Below, one piece after another: positions 1 through 9,672 of a stretch of 64,000 nucleotides of DNA (position 1 is its first letter; each line of letters opens with the position of its first letter). Source of the DNA: an uncultured Alphaproteobacteria bacterium (GTDB lineage Bacteria; Pseudomonadota; Alphaproteobacteria; UBA6615); assembly GCA_943787445.1 (NCBI GenBank), contig CALSML010000017.1:146137-210136 (forward strand), given 5' to 3'. The position numbers and the translations under genes were made by a program. The notes beneath the pieces are model-generated. The model was not told the origin of the DNA, made no database searches, and worked only from the letters and a program-made list of their open reading frames with translations.

Positions 1-2391
1 ATGATGACCAAAAACGCTTCTCCCAAAACCATGCTTTCCAATGTGGATATTGCGATGCTCAAGGAACTGGAGCAGAAGATCCTCTGGCTCTCCTCCTGGA
101 CCATTCACAATGCCAACCACATTCGTGAAAGCCGCGACGGGCTGAAGGTGGGTGGCCATCAGGCCTCCTGCGCGTCCTCGGCCACACTGCTGACCGCGCT
201 TTACATGCACACATTGCGGCCCGAAGACCGGGTCGCTGTAAAACCACACGCTTCCCCCATCTATCACGCGATCCAGTATCTGCTCGGGCGCCAGACCCGC
301 GAGAAGCTTGAAAAATTCCGATCACTTGGCGGCGCCCAGTCCTACCCCTCGCGCACCAAGGACAGCGACGATGTCGATTTCTCTACCGGGTCGGTCGGGC
401 TCGGCGTGGCCGCTACCCTCTTCGGCTCCATGGTCCGTGACTATGTGCGCCTGCACGAACTTGGAGATACACGCCCCAACAATCGGCTGGTTGCCCTGGT
501 GGGCGATGCCGAACTCGACGAAGGCAATGTTTTCGAAGCCCTGCTCGAAGGGTGGAAACATGACGTGCGCAATCTCTGGTGGGTGATCGATTACAACCGA
601 CAGAGCCTCGACGGCGTGGTGCATGACTATCTGTTTCAACGTATCGCCGATTTCTTCGGTTCGGTCGGATGGAAGGTCGTGGAGATCAAATACGGCAAGC
701 TGCTCGAAGCCGCCTTCGCAAAACCCGGCGGCAAGAAACTGCAGAACTGGATCGACAACTGCCCGAACCAGCTCTACGCCGCCCTCACCTTTCAGGGTGG
801 TGCCGCGTGGCGCACCCATCTGGAAAACGACCTTGGTGACGTGAAGGGTATTCAGGCGCTGCTCAAGGCTCATGATGATGACGCCCTGCAGAAGTTGATG
901 ACCAATCTGGGGGGCCATGACATGGCCGCCACGCTGGAGGCGTTTGCCAGTGTCGGCGACGACGACACACCGCATTGTTTCATCGCCTATACGATCAAGG
1001 GGTTCAACACGCCGCTGGCCGGGCACAAAGACAATCATTCCGGCCTGATGAAATTGGACCAGATGGCCAGCTTCAAGGCCAGCCATGCCATTCGCGACGG
1101 CCATGAGTGGGCTTTTGCTGAAGGTCTTGGCGTGAGCGAAGACGCGTTACAGGCTTTTCTCGAAGATGTCCCATTTGCCCAACGTCCGGATCCGGGCGAT
1201 ATCGCCAAAATACCGATCGAACCCCTGCCAGCACCCGAGGCCGCGCAGATGTCATCTCAGGAGGCCTTCGGACATATTCTCAATGACCTGGGACGCGGGG
1301 ACAGCGTCATGTCCCGACACATCGTGACCACCACCCCCGATGTGACGGTCACCACAAATATGGCCGGATGGGTAAACCAGCGCGGATTGTTCCACCATGA
1401 GGACTTGGCGGACGTGTTCCGCGAAGAAAAGGTGCCATCGGCCTTCAAATGGTCGATGAGCCCATCCGGGCAACACATCGAACTGGGCATTGCCGAAAAC
1501 AATCTGTTTCTTCTACTGGCCGCGCTGGGATTGTCGGACAAGCTCTTCGGGGCTCGCCTGCTGCCGGTCGGTGCCCTGTATGACCCCTTCATCGCTCGCG
1601 GTCTGGATGCTCTGAATTATGCCTGCTATCAGGATGCCCGCTTCATGCTTGCTGCGACCCCCTCGGGGATCACGCTGGCACCGGAAGGCGGAGTCCATCA
1701 GTCCATCAACTCACCCCTGATTGGGTTGTCACAACCGGGGCTGACATCCTTTGAGCCGGCCTATGCCGACGAGCTGGCACATATTATGGGCTGGGGGTTT
1801 GAACACATGCAGGCCGAGGATGGCGGCGCAGTCTATCTGCGCCTGTCGACACGGGTGATCAATCAGCCACAACGAAATTTTGCGGATATCGCGGATGACG
1901 TTATCGCCGGAGCCTACTGGCTGCGCGAACCCGAACCGGGCACGGAACTGGCGATTGCCTATACCGGCGTGATCGCGCCCGAAGCGATGGCCGCCCATGA
2001 AGCAATTCTCGAAGATATCCCCGGTGCCGGTTTGCTGGCCATCACCTCCGCCGACCGACTCTACGAAAACTGGCAAGCCACAACCCGCGCCCATGCGCAG
2101 GGCCCCGGCGTTGCTCCGGCGCATATCGAGAACCTGCTCTCGTCCCTTGCGCCCGATGCCGGACTGGTGACTGTTCTCGACGGTCATCCGATGACACTGA
2201 GCTGGCTCGGCAGTGTGGCCAACCACAACATTGCCGCCCTCGGTGTCGAAAGCTTCGGACAGTCGGGTGATTTGCAGGATATCTACCGCATCCACGGAAT
2301 CGACGCCGATGCGATCCTCGACGGTGCGGCCGCCGTGATTACCAAGCGCATGCGCCGGCAAGGCAATGGATTGCGAATCGCGGCGGCGTAA
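1..2391 (+). CDS. Transketolase / pyruvate dehydrogenase E1-like TPP enzyme
   Basis: A 796-residue thiamine-diphosphate enzyme. The N-terminal half has the TPP/metal-binding motif GDAELDEGN near residue 168, with the closing IDYN about 30 residues later. The sequence GGAQSYPSRTKD precedes it, as in transketolase-like homodimeric E1 proteins. The middle carries a pyrimidine-binding domain (GIAENN near residue 497) and the end a transketolase C-terminal domain. It is shorter than classical AceE (about 880 residues), so the substrate (pyruvate, another 2-oxo acid or a ketose) cannot be read from the sequence. No E2 or E3 gene lies nearby. The frame opens with ATGATG at the first base of the window, so an upstream start cannot be excluded. 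Confidence 0.85.
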   Translation: MMTKNASPKTMLSNVDIAMLKELEQKILWLSSWTIHNANHIRESRDGLKVGGHQASCASSATLLTALYMHTLRPEDRVAVKPHASPIYHAIQYLLGRQTREKLEKFRSLGGAQSYPSRTKDSDDVDFSTGSVGLGVAATLFGSMVRDYVRLHELGDTRPNNRLVALVGDAELDEGNVFEALLEGWKHDVRNLWWVIDYNRQSLDGVVHDYLFQRIADFFGSVGWKVVEIKYGKLLEAAFAKPGGKKLQNWIDNCPNQLYAALTFQGGAAWRTHLENDLGDVKGIQALLKAHDDDALQKLMTNLGGHDMAATLEAFASVGDDDTPHCFIAYTIKGFNTPLAGHKDNHSGLMKLDQMASFKASHAIRDGHEWAFAEGLGVSEDALQAFLEDVPFAQRPDPGDIAKIPIEPLPAPEAAQMSSQEAFGHILNDLGRGDSVMSRHIVTTTPDVTVTTNMAGWVNQRGLFHHEDLADVFREEKVPSAFKWSMSPSGQHIELGIAENNLFLLLAALGLSDKLFGARLLPVGALYDPFIARGLDALNYACYQDARFMLAATPSGITLAPEGGVHQSINSPLIGLSQPGLTSFEPAYADELAHIMGWGFEHMQAEDGGAVYLRLSTRVINQPQRNFADIADDVIAGAYWLREPEPGTELAIAYTGVIAPEAMAAHEAILEDIPGAGLLAITSADRLYENWQATTRAHAQGPGVAPAHIENLLSSLAPDAGLVTVLDGHPMTLSWLGSVANHNIAALGVESFGQSGDLQDIYRIHGIDADAILDGAAAVITKRMRRQGNGLRIAAA

Positions 2392-2402
2392 TCACAGGCG
2401 CG

Positions 2403-3308
2403 CTAGGCGGGTTTGTTCCCGCCTCGTCGCGCCATATAAACCACCGCACCAACGATGATGGCACCCCCCAGCCAGGTCCAGATAGTGGGCACCTCACCGA
2501 ACAGGACAAAGCCCAGCAGCGCCGTCACAATCAGTCGCGAATAGTCATAGGACAGCACCGCCGAGGCTTCGGCAGCCGTGAATGCGCGGGTCAAACAGAT
2601 ATGTGCGCCCAGTCCTGCTACCCCCAGCAGACACATCCAGGCAAGAGCTTGCGGCCCCGGCCAGGTCCAAGCGAAGAGCGCCGGAATCAATGTCAGCGGC
2701 ACGGCGGCCATGGCCAGCCAGGCAATCGTTGTCGTTGGGGAATCGTCCCGCGAGAGGGATCGGATCATCAGGTTAGAAGCAGCGATGAACACGGCCGCCC
2801 CCAGCGGCAGTGCAAACAGTGGGTTAACACTCGACAGACCCGGACGCAGCACCACCCAGACACCGGCAAATCCGACAATCGTCGCGATCCAGCGCGCCGG
2901 ACGCACCACCTCTCCCAGCAACAGTGCGGCGCCAATGACACCAAATAGTGGAGCAGCAAATGTCAGCGCCGAGACCTCGGCCAATGGCAGATTGGCCTGA
3001 GCCAGGATCAGTAGAACCAGACCGGCCATGGAGTAAACGCTGCGCATGATCTGCGCACCCGGGCGCCGCGTGCGGAGTGTCGTGTTCCGGTTCCGGATGA
3101 TCCAAGGCAGCATCAGCACCAGAAAGGTGAGCGAACGGAAAAACCCGATCACCAGCGGCTCACCGTCCGCTGCCGTTGCATAGCGCACGATCGGCCCATG
3201 AGTTCCGAAAAACAGCGATGCCCCCAGCATCCAGATTACGCCTTGAGCGGTCCCGGGCAGAGATGTGAACAATTGCCAAGTGCGTACGCGCAGCGACACC
3301 GGGTTCAC
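2403..3308 (-). CDS. EamA/DMT-family inner-membrane transporter
   Basis: A 301-residue polytopic protein with about ten hydrophobic segments in two repeated EamA halves, the drug/metabolite transporter fold. The N-terminal half contains GTHGPIVRYA and the C-terminal half ends in LGGAIIVGAVVYMARR. It starts with GTG, which overlaps the TGA of the upstream hydroxyacid dehydrogenase by four bases (GTGA). The two are therefore translationally coupled, and the cargo may be related to the dehydrogenase's substrate, but that is inference. Substrate unknown. Confidence 0.85.
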   Translation of the reverse strand: MNPVSLRVRTWQLFTSLPGTAQGVIWMLGASLFFGTHGPIVRYATAADGEPLVIGFFRSLTFLVLMLPWIIRNRNTTLRTRRPGAQIMRSVYSMAGLVLLILAQANLPLAEVSALTFAAPLFGVIGAALLLGEVVRPARWIATIVGFAGVWVVLRPGLSSVNPLFALPLGAAVFIAASNLMIRSLSRDDSPTTTIAWLAMAAVPLTLIPALFAWTWPGPQALAWMCLLGVAGLGAHICLTRAFTAAEASAVLSYDYSRLIVTALLGFVLFGEVPTIWTWLGGAIIVGAVVYMARRGGNKPA

Positions 3309-4273
3309 ACAACCCTGTTTGGAACAGGCTCACCAGCCCGCAACAATTCGAAACCGTCGAGCAGCATATCGCCCATGGCCGCACGGGCATTCATCGCTGC
3401 ACTGCCAATATGTGGAGTCAGGAACACATTGGGGAGATCGAGATATTCCGGCCGAACATTGGCGGGTTCACCATTGAATACATCCAGACCCGCCGCCGCG
3501 ACCTTACCCGACTTCAAAGCATCGATGAGGGCATCGTCGTCGATCAAATTGCCGCGCGAGGTGTTCACGACAATCGCCCCATCGGGGAGAAGCGCGATAC
3601 GCTCGGCATTCAGAAACCCCTGAGTCTCCGACGTCGAGGGTGCCGTGATCGCCAAAAACGGACTGGCCGGCAGCAGCGCCTCGATACTCGTGTAATAGCT
3701 CGCGCCCGCCTCGAGTTCGAAGCTCAGACGGGATCGGTTGTGATAGCGGATGGTCATGTCAAAGCCGCGTGCACGCTTCGCCAGAGTCCGGCCGATCCGC
3801 CCCATGCCATAGATGCCCAGGGTTCCGCCGGTGACATCCGTGCCGACCAGCATGCGTGGGGTCCAGCTATCCCATTTGCGCGCACGCATCATCGCCGCCC
3901 CTTCAGTCACGCGACGCGCTGCACCTAGCATCAGACACATGGCAATCTCGACCGTCGGGTCGGTTACGATATCCGGCGTGCTCATCACCGCAATTCCACG
4001 TGCCTGCGCTGCCTCGAGGTCGAGATGCTCGAGACCGACCGACAATGTCATGATCGCCTTCACGCTCTCGGGCAGCCGGGCAATCACGTCGGCGTTCAGC
4101 GGTTCGGTCACACAGATCAGCAAGGCGTCCACACCCTCGGCCGCGTCGACAATCTCATCGGCCGACATGATGTGATCATCCGCACTGAGTGTCGCGTCAT
4201 ACGACGACTTCAGACGATCTTCGTTCGGCTGCAACAAGCGGCGGGTGACGAGAATTCTGGCTTTGTCGGTCAT
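3305..4273 (-). CDS. D-isomer-specific 2-hydroxyacid dehydrogenase
   Basis: About 322 residues. It has the NAD(P)-binding Rossmann motif GIYGMGRIG in the middle, the substrate-binding NTSRGNLID arginine, and the catalytic LTPHIGSA histidine near the C terminus, the standard order for the glyoxylate/hydroxypyruvate reductase and D-2-hydroxyacid dehydrogenase family. An in-frame start lies ten codons upstream (4303); I prefer the ATG at 4273 because MTDKARILVTRR is the normal N terminus. It would reduce a 2-keto acid or oxidise a D-2-hydroxy acid in the cytoplasm. It is coupled to the downstream EamA transporter and divergent from the SDR gene at 4381. Confidence 0.9.
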   Translation of the reverse strand: MTDKARILVTRRLLQPNEDRLKSSYDATLSADDHIMSADEIVDAAEGVDALLICVTEPLNADVIARLPESVKAIMTLSVGLEHLDLEAAQARGIAVMSTPDIVTDPTVEIAMCLMLGAARRVTEGAAMMRARKWDSWTPRMLVGTDVTGGTLGIYGMGRIGRTLAKRARGFDMTIRYHNRSRLSFELEAGASYYTSIEALLPASPFLAITAPSTSETQGFLNAERIALLPDGAIVVNTSRGNLIDDDALIDALKSGKVAAAGLDVFNGEPANVRPEYLDLPNVFLTPHIGSAAMNARAAMGDMLLDGFELLRAGEPVPNRVV

Positions 4274-4380
4274 CAGTTCAAGTTCGTTTCGTTGGCCCTG
4301 CATTTGCTGTTAGCATTTTCGCCGACACCACGCACGGCACGCATGCCAATTGTGCGGAGACCAATGCAGGAGAAAACATC

Positions 4381-5136
4381 ATGCGGCTTCAGGGCAAAAC
4401 CGCAATCATCACGGGATCAGGATCAGGATTCGGCGAAGGCATCGCCAAAACATTCGCACGTGAAGGTGCGACCGTGGTTGTGAACGATGTGAATGTTGAG
4501 GGCGGAAACCGTGTCCTTGCCGAGATCCGCGACGCCGGCGGCACGGCAAGCTTCTGTGATGCCGATGTCACCAATGCGCCGGCCGTGCAAGCGATGGTGG
4601 AGCAAACACTCTCCGTGCATGGCAGTCTGGACATTCTGGTGAACAATGCCGGCGTTGCCCACAAACGGAAGTCGATGCTGGATGTCGACGAAGCAGAACT
4701 CGATCGGATCCTCGACGTCAATGTGAAAGGCCTGTTTCACACTGCCAACGCCGCGGTCCCGGTGATGCGCGGCAACGGCGGCGGGGCCATCGTCAATATT
4801 GCCTCGACCGCCGCCGTACGGCCCCGGCCCGGGCTCACCTGGTACAATGCTTCAAAGGGCGCGGTGACAACCCTGACCAAATCCATGGCTGTCGAATTGG
4901 CCGAAGACCATATCCGGGTCAATGCCGTGAACCCGGTCGCCGGGGAAACCCCCTTGCTGCCGACCTTTCTGGGCGAAGACACACCCGAGAACCGGGAAGC
5001 CTTCCGTCAAACGGTGCCTCTCGGGCGGTTTTCAACGCCACAGGATGTCGCCAATGCCGTGCTGTTCCTAGCTTCGGAGGAAGCCTCACTGATCACCGGC
5101 GTCTGCATGGAAATCGATGGTGGGCGGTGTATCTAG
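4381..5136 (+). CDS. SDR-family NAD(P)-dependent oxidoreductase
   Basis: A classical short-chain dehydrogenase of 251 residues. It shows the N-terminal cofactor motif TGSGSGFG, LVNNAG near residue 88, the catalytic serine in IASTAA and the YNASK active-site pair. It ends in the typical ITGVCMEIDGG. Similar proteins are usually named glucose 1-dehydrogenase or 3-oxoacyl-ACP reductase, but the substrate is not predictable. It is preceded by a purine-rich GGAGAAAAC site. The stop overlaps by four bases the stop of the convergent secreted-protein gene. Confidence 0.88.
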   Translation: MRLQGKTAIITGSGSGFGEGIAKTFAREGATVVVNDVNVEGGNRVLAEIRDAGGTASFCDADVTNAPAVQAMVEQTLSVHGSLDILVNNAGVAHKRKSMLDVDEAELDRILDVNVKGLFHTANAAVPVMRGNGGGAIVNIASTAAVRPRPGLTWYNASKGAVTTLTKSMAVELAEDHIRVNAVNPVAGETPLLPTFLGEDTPENREAFRQTVPLGRFSTPQDVANAVLFLASEEASLITGVCMEIDGGRCI

Positions 5137-5660
5137 CGTCGCTCCTGATCCAGCATGCCCCTCAGAGTTTCCCGGTTTCCCCGCAACAACTGCTCGAATG
5201 GTGCCTTGTCAAAGCGCGTCCGAGACCCGCATCGGGAGCGCTGACCGGAAATATAGTCCGCGACCGTTTCCGACATGGTGAACAGCAGAAAACGATCACG
5301 CGGCAAGGTCGGAGTCGTGGCACCGGGCGCGTCGTGGAATTCGTCACCGGCTGCGGACAAATCAAGCCGGATCGCACCGCCTCGACTTTGCCGGAAACCC
5401 TCATAGGGGCTGTCGGTCACATCCCCGAAGGCATCCAGAGCATGGCGATTGGCCTTCTCGCTCAGCTTCACGACGAATCCGACCATGCGCCCGGGGTCCT
5501 TCTTCGCCACACGCCGTGACATCTCGCGCAATTCCGGCGCCGGCCCGATCACCTGAATGCACTCGATCGCGGATTCATCGATCGTGAAGACGTTCTGAGC
5601 ACGGACATCCTGTGACCCGGTCCAGAGTGCCATCACGACAAGAGACAGAAAAATCTTCAT
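5133..5660 (-). CDS. Hypothetical secreted protein
   Basis: A 175-residue protein that I do not recognise. It begins with a Sec-type signal peptide: positively charged MK, hydrophobic core IFLSLVVMALWTG, cleavage probably after VRAQ near residue 22. The mature part is charged, with two cysteines (CIQV and RCGSR) that could form a disulfide in the periplasm, and it contains an SPYEGFR segment. It lies directly downstream of the polysaccharide deacetylase with a five-base gap, so the two are probably co-transcribed. Confidence 0.6.
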   Translation of the reverse strand: MKIFLSLVVMALWTGSQDVRAQNVFTIDESAIECIQVIGPAPELREMSRRVAKKDPGRMVGFVVKLSEKANRHALDAFGDVTDSPYEGFRQSRGGAIRLDLSAAGDEFHDAPGATTPTLPRDRFLLFTMSETVADYISGQRSRCGSRTRFDKAPFEQLLRGNRETLRGMLDQERR

Positions 5661-5665
5661 CGCGT

Positions 5666-6502
5666 TCAGCCCAAAGGCACCAGACTGGCGAGTTCCTGAT
5701 GCGTGGTCATCCAGACCCAGTCGACATTCATCACCGATTCAATCGCCGCCTTGAACTCGATGGCGCCATAGGGACGACCGAAAACATGGGCATGAGCGGT
5801 GATATCAAGCACCGCAGGCGGGCGACCAATCGTGTCGTATTTGTCGACAATCCGTTTGAGGGTATCGGAATAGGCCTGCGGCTGATTGCCATAGCGCATA
5901 TAGATCGGCAGATCGTTGATCTCCATGGTGAACGGCACAGCCGCCAGCGGACCTGCAGGGGTGTCGAGACGATAGGGCAGATCGGCGTTGAAATAGTCGA
6001 TGTGCCAGGTGAAGCCATTCTCCACCAGCAATTCGGGTGTGTTTGCGCTGAAGGTGCCGCGCGGGCTGGAAAAACCTTTAGGTGCCTTGCCAATCACATC
6101 CGCAAACAGCGCGACCCCTTTTTTCAGGTCTGCCTCTTCCTCGCCACGTTCCTGATAGACCGGTAGAATATTCTGCATCCAGGCATGGGCGCCGATGAAA
6201 TGTCCGTCGCTGTCAATCCGGCGCAGCAGTTCCGGCCACTTCTCGGCAATGATCCCGCTGGCATAGGTGCCACAGGGAACACCCAGATCACCAACAATAT
6301 CGAGCAGGCGCGGGGCACCATGGGTCATCCCGTATTCGCCCCAGGAGCGCGCCTGTGTGTCAAGAAACCCGGCCTTGAGCGGATTGCCCATGGGACCGAT
6401 CCCGGGCGCTGCATCATCGGTCCAGGCTTCACACATGACATTCACAGAGACAGCGAGCGCTTTTCCTTCAGGCCAGCCATTCTGCAGTTTGGTTGCGGTC
6501 AT
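5666..6502 (-). CDS. Polysaccharide deacetylase / PuuE-HpPgdA-like hydrolase
   Basis: About 278 residues with the NodB-type deacetylase outline of the allantoinase/HpPgdA branch. Visible segments are YGMTHGAPRLLDI, the histidine-bearing FIGAHAWMQN, FSSPRGTFS, and the C-terminal metal or catalytic segment ITAHAHVFGRP. Enzymes of this branch hydrolyse amide bonds in cell-wall sugars, allantoin or cyclic imides, so the substrate is open. An open frame extends upstream to 6607, but the ATG at 6502 (MTATKLQNG) gives the normal N terminus and leaves a 131-base divergent promoter region to the MetE-like gene. Confidence 0.75.
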   Translation of the reverse strand: MTATKLQNGWPEGKALAVSVNVMCEAWTDDAAPGIGPMGNPLKAGFLDTQARSWGEYGMTHGAPRLLDIVGDLGVPCGTYASGIIAEKWPELLRRIDSDGHFIGAHAWMQNILPVYQERGEEEADLKKGVALFADVIGKAPKGFSSPRGTFSANTPELLVENGFTWHIDYFNADLPYRLDTPAGPLAAVPFTMEINDLPIYMRYGNQPQAYSDTLKRIVDKYDTIGRPPAVLDITAHAHVFGRPYGAIEFKAAIESVMNVDWVWMTTHQELASLVPLG

Positions 6503-6633
6503 TGCACGTACCCTTTTCCCATTCTCGATTCTTGCGGTCGAAGCGCCGCCCTGTGATGATGCAATATTCGCGCATGCGGTCCAACCACCACGTTCGATGG
6601 TGGGCACGACAGAAAACGGATGGGGAGTCCCAC

Positions 6634-7656
6634 ATGCTGAAAACGACGATCACCGGCAGCCTGCCCAAACCAGCCTGGCTGGCCGAACCGGAGACACTCT
6701 GGGCTCCCTGGGCAGCCGACGATCCGGCCCGGCTTGAAGAGGCCAAACATGATGCGGTGCGCCTCGCGATCCGGGATCAGGAAGAGGCAGGAATCGACAT
6801 CGTCACCGATGGCGAACAATCCCGACAGCATTTCGTCCACGGCATTCTGGAGAAGATCGAAGGTATTGATTTCGAGAAAAAGACCCGGATCGGCATTCGG
6901 GACGACCGCTATGACGCGGATTGCCCCACCGTGGTCTCGGAACTCAAGCGCAGTGGCCCGATCCATGCCGAGGAGGTCGCATTTGCCCGGGCGCAGACCG
7001 ACCATGCACTGAAATTCACCATGCCCGGCCCTATGACAATCGTCGACACCCTAGCCGATGAGCATTACGGCGACCGGCCGAAGATGGCGATGGCCTTTGC
7101 CGAAATTCTCAATCAGGAGGCCCGGGAACTCGTGGCCGCCGGCGTCGACAACATCCAGTTCGACGAGCCCGCCTTCAATGTCTATCTGGACGCAGTGCCC
7201 ACCTGGGGCGTGGAAGCCCTCAACCGGGCCGTGGAAGGCCTTGATTGCACCACGGCCGTGCATATCTGCTACGGCTACGGGATCGAGGCGAACCTGCAAT
7301 GGAAAGCCACGCTGGGCGATGTCTGGGATCAGTACGAAGCAATCCTGCCGGCACTTTCAGAAAGCGATATCGATCAGGTCTCGCTGGAATTCGCCGGGTC
7401 CCGCGTGCCGCTGGAGGTAATCCGGCTGCTCGACGGCAAGAAGGATGTTCTGGTGGGCGCGATCGACGTCACGACTCTCACCGCCGAAGCGCCCGAGGAG
7501 GTCGCCCAGGTCATCCGGGCTGCGATGGAATTCACTTCGCCCGAGCGCATTTTCCCCTGTACAAATTGCGGCATGGTGCCCCTGCCCCGCGCCGTATCTC
7601 GGGGCAAACTCAAGGCGCTGGGTGCCGGCGCCGCACTGGTTCGCGCGGAACTGTAG
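6634..7656 (+). CDS. MetE C-terminal-like cobalamin-independent methyltransferase
   Basis: A 340-residue single-barrel protein that matches only the catalytic half of cobalamin-independent methionine synthase. It opens with TTITGSLPKP and has the zinc-site segments HICYGYG and FPCTNCGM, giving the His and Cys ligands. DEPAF in the middle supplies the acidic residue. It lacks the N-terminal folate half of full MetE (about 750 residues). It therefore probably transfers methyl groups from another donor or acts in a degradation pathway. The ATG at 6634 is chosen because the protein then begins MLKTTITGS. The alpha/beta hydrolase follows after six bases. Confidence 0.85.
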   Translation: MLKTTITGSLPKPAWLAEPETLWAPWAADDPARLEEAKHDAVRLAIRDQEEAGIDIVTDGEQSRQHFVHGILEKIEGIDFEKKTRIGIRDDRYDADCPTVVSELKRSGPIHAEEVAFARAQTDHALKFTMPGPMTIVDTLADEHYGDRPKMAMAFAEILNQEARELVAAGVDNIQFDEPAFNVYLDAVPTWGVEALNRAVEGLDCTTAVHICYGYGIEANLQWKATLGDVWDQYEAILPALSESDIDQVSLEFAGSRVPLEVIRLLDGKKDVLVGAIDVTTLTAEAPEEVAQVIRAAMEFTSPERIFPCTNCGMVPLPRAVSRGKLKALGAGAALVRAEL

Positions 7657-7662
7657 TCTTCC

Positions 7663-8544
7663 ATGACGTATCACAACATCAACGGCCTCCGCCTCTGGAT
7701 TGAGGAGGAAGGCAGCGGTCCGGCGTTGGTCTTCGTGCATGAATTCGGAGGAGATCACCGATCCTGGCGGCACCAGGTCGACCATTTCCGGAACCGGTTT
7801 CGTTGCGTGACTTACAGCGCACGCGGCTACCCGCCATCGGATGTGCCCGCAGACGAATCCAGCTACAGCCAGGATATTGCGACCGCGGACCTTCTGGGCG
7901 TGCTGGATTCACTGGAAATCCCCAGCGCCCATATCATCGGGCTCAGCATGGGTGCCTATACCGGATTGCGGTTCACGCTGACCCATCCTGATCGCGTGTC
8001 GACCCTAGTGGCCGCCAGCGGCGGGTCTGGATCCTTTCCCCAAACCCGCGCCCAGTTCCTGACCGAAACGCGCGGGTTGGCCGACATGATCCTCGACAAG
8101 GGCAACGTGGACCTTCCGGGGTTCGCGACCAGTGCCACACGCATTCAACTGAAACTGAAAAACCCCGAACTCTGGCAGGAATTTGCCGATCAGTTCGTCG
8201 AACACTCCGCCACCGGTTCAGCATATACACTTCGAGGCGTGCAGGCCGGACGCCCCTCGCTCTATGACCTGGAAGACGAGTTGCGGGCGCTGGAAACCCC
8301 GATTCTGCTGATGATCGGCGACGAAGATGAGCCCTGCATCGACACAAATGTCTTCCTCAAACGCACCCTGCCTGGTGCCGGGCTCGTCACTTTTCCCAAG
8401 GCCGGCCATCTGATCAATCTGGAAGACCCGAGCACGTTCAACGCGGCGATCGAGAGTTTCCATGCGGCGGTCGCAGCCGGCCACTGGCATTTGCGCGATG
8501 CGTCCACCACGGGCGCCAGTCCCTATCTGTCGGAGGATGCATGA
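7663..8544 (+). CDS. Alpha/beta-fold hydrolase
   Basis: A 293-residue cytoplasmic hydrolase. It has HEFGGD as the oxyanion-hole region, the nucleophile elbow GLSMGAY near residue 93, the acid in GDEDEPC and the catalytic histidine in AGHLINLE. This is a complete Ser-Asp-His triad of the pimeloyl-ester/3-oxoadipate lactonase type. The start lies six bases after the MetE-like stop, and its TGA overlaps the ATG of the Ldh-type gene (ATGA at 8541). The three genes form one operon, perhaps for breakdown of an ester- or methyl-bearing compound (inference). Confidence 0.85.
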   Translation: MTYHNINGLRLWIEEEGSGPALVFVHEFGGDHRSWRHQVDHFRNRFRCVTYSARGYPPSDVPADESSYSQDIATADLLGVLDSLEIPSAHIIGLSMGAYTGLRFTLTHPDRVSTLVAASGGSGSFPQTRAQFLTETRGLADMILDKGNVDLPGFATSATRIQLKLKNPELWQEFADQFVEHSATGSAYTLRGVQAGRPSLYDLEDELRALETPILLMIGDEDEPCIDTNVFLKRTLPGAGLVTFPKAGHLINLEDPSTFNAAIESFHAAVAAGHWHLRDASTTGASPYLSEDA

Positions 8545-9599
8545 TGACCGACGAGAGCAAAACCACAGTTTCCGATGATGCCCTGAAAGCCTTCACCAAG
8601 GCCATCTTCCGAACCGCGGACGTCTCGGACGAACATGCCGAGGTCTGGGCCGACATGCTCGTCTGGGCCAATCTTCGCGGCATGGACTCCCACGGTGTTC
8701 TGCGGATCCCCCGCTATATCGACTACATGAAGAACGGCAATATCCATGCCCGTCCGGACATGAAAGTCGAAAAGCGCAGCGGTGCGATAGCCGTGATTGA
8801 TTCAGACTGGGCACCCGGCCCCGTAGCGCTGTCCGCAGCGATGGATGAAGCAATGGGACGCGCCCGGGAATGCCACATGGGCTGGTGCATCGTTCGCAAC
8901 ATCACCCATGGCGGCGCCATCGGGTATTACGCCATGCAAGCTGCCCGTGAAGGTTTCGCCGGAATCGTAATGACCGCATCGCGCCCCATGATGGCTTATT
9001 ACGGCGCTAAGGCACCCGGTGCATCCACCAACCCGCTCGCGATTGCCGTGCCCGGCGGCGATCACCCTCCAATGCTTCTCGACATGTCCACCGCGACAGT
9101 ATCCATGGGCAAAATTCTTTCCGCGCGGGACACTGGAACACCCATCCCCGATGGCTGGGGCCTTACAGGCGATGGCGCAGCCACCAATGATCCCAATGCC
9201 GTTGAAACCCTGATGCCCCTTGGAGGCGCCAAGGGCTCCGGCCTGTCGATGATGATCGAGTGTCTGGTGAGTCTCTTCGCCAGCAATCCCCTCATCACCC
9301 CCAATATCGGACCCGATGCAAACCCCACCGGATATCGCCAGAACGGGCTCTGCGCCGCCATCGACATTTCGGCTTTTACCGATCTCGACGGCTACAAGTC
9401 CGATGTCGATGCACTGGCAGCCGACCTGAAGGGTTTGCCCCGCGCCGATGGCGTGGAGGAAATCTATGCGCCCGGCGAACGCGGCGATAAGGTTCTGGCC
9501 GAGCGAACCGCCAATGGCATTCCGCTACCCCAGGGAACCTGGGATCGACTAAAGGCCGAAGCCGACAAACTCGGCATCGCCATGCCGGACACGCTATAA
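8541..9599 (+). CDS. Ldh-family malate/lactate/ureidoglycolate-type dehydrogenase
   Basis: A 352-residue member of the Ldh2/YlbC-type NAD(P) dehydrogenases, which have a non-Rossmann fold. Family hallmarks seen are the early GMDSHGVLRIPRY segment with the catalytic histidine, NPLAIAVPGGD, and PLGGAKGSGLSMMIE. It oxidises a 2-hydroxy acid such as malate, sulfolactate or ureidoglycolate; which one cannot be told. It is translationally coupled to the alpha/beta hydrolase upstream, and no gene follows closely. Confidence 0.88.
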   Translation: MMTDESKTTVSDDALKAFTKAIFRTADVSDEHAEVWADMLVWANLRGMDSHGVLRIPRYIDYMKNGNIHARPDMKVEKRSGAIAVIDSDWAPGPVALSAAMDEAMGRARECHMGWCIVRNITHGGAIGYYAMQAAREGFAGIVMTASRPMMAYYGAKAPGASTNPLAIAVPGGDHPPMLLDMSTATVSMGKILSARDTGTPIPDGWGLTGDGAATNDPNAVETLMPLGGAKGSGLSMMIECLVSLFASNPLITPNIGPDANPTGYRQNGLCAAIDISAFTDLDGYKSDVDALAADLKGLPRADGVEEIYAPGERGDKVLAERTANGIPLPQGTWDRLKAEADKLGIAMPDTL

Positions 9600-9672
9600 A
9601 GGTAGCGATTCGTCTGGTGACACTGAGAATAATCACAAAAGACGGGCCGAAACCGCAGGGAAACGCCGCGAC

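Noticed and set aside
322-1104. 260-codon minus-strand frame inside the transketolase-like gene
   Set aside because: Antisense shadow. The plus-strand protein has complete TPP motifs across this region.
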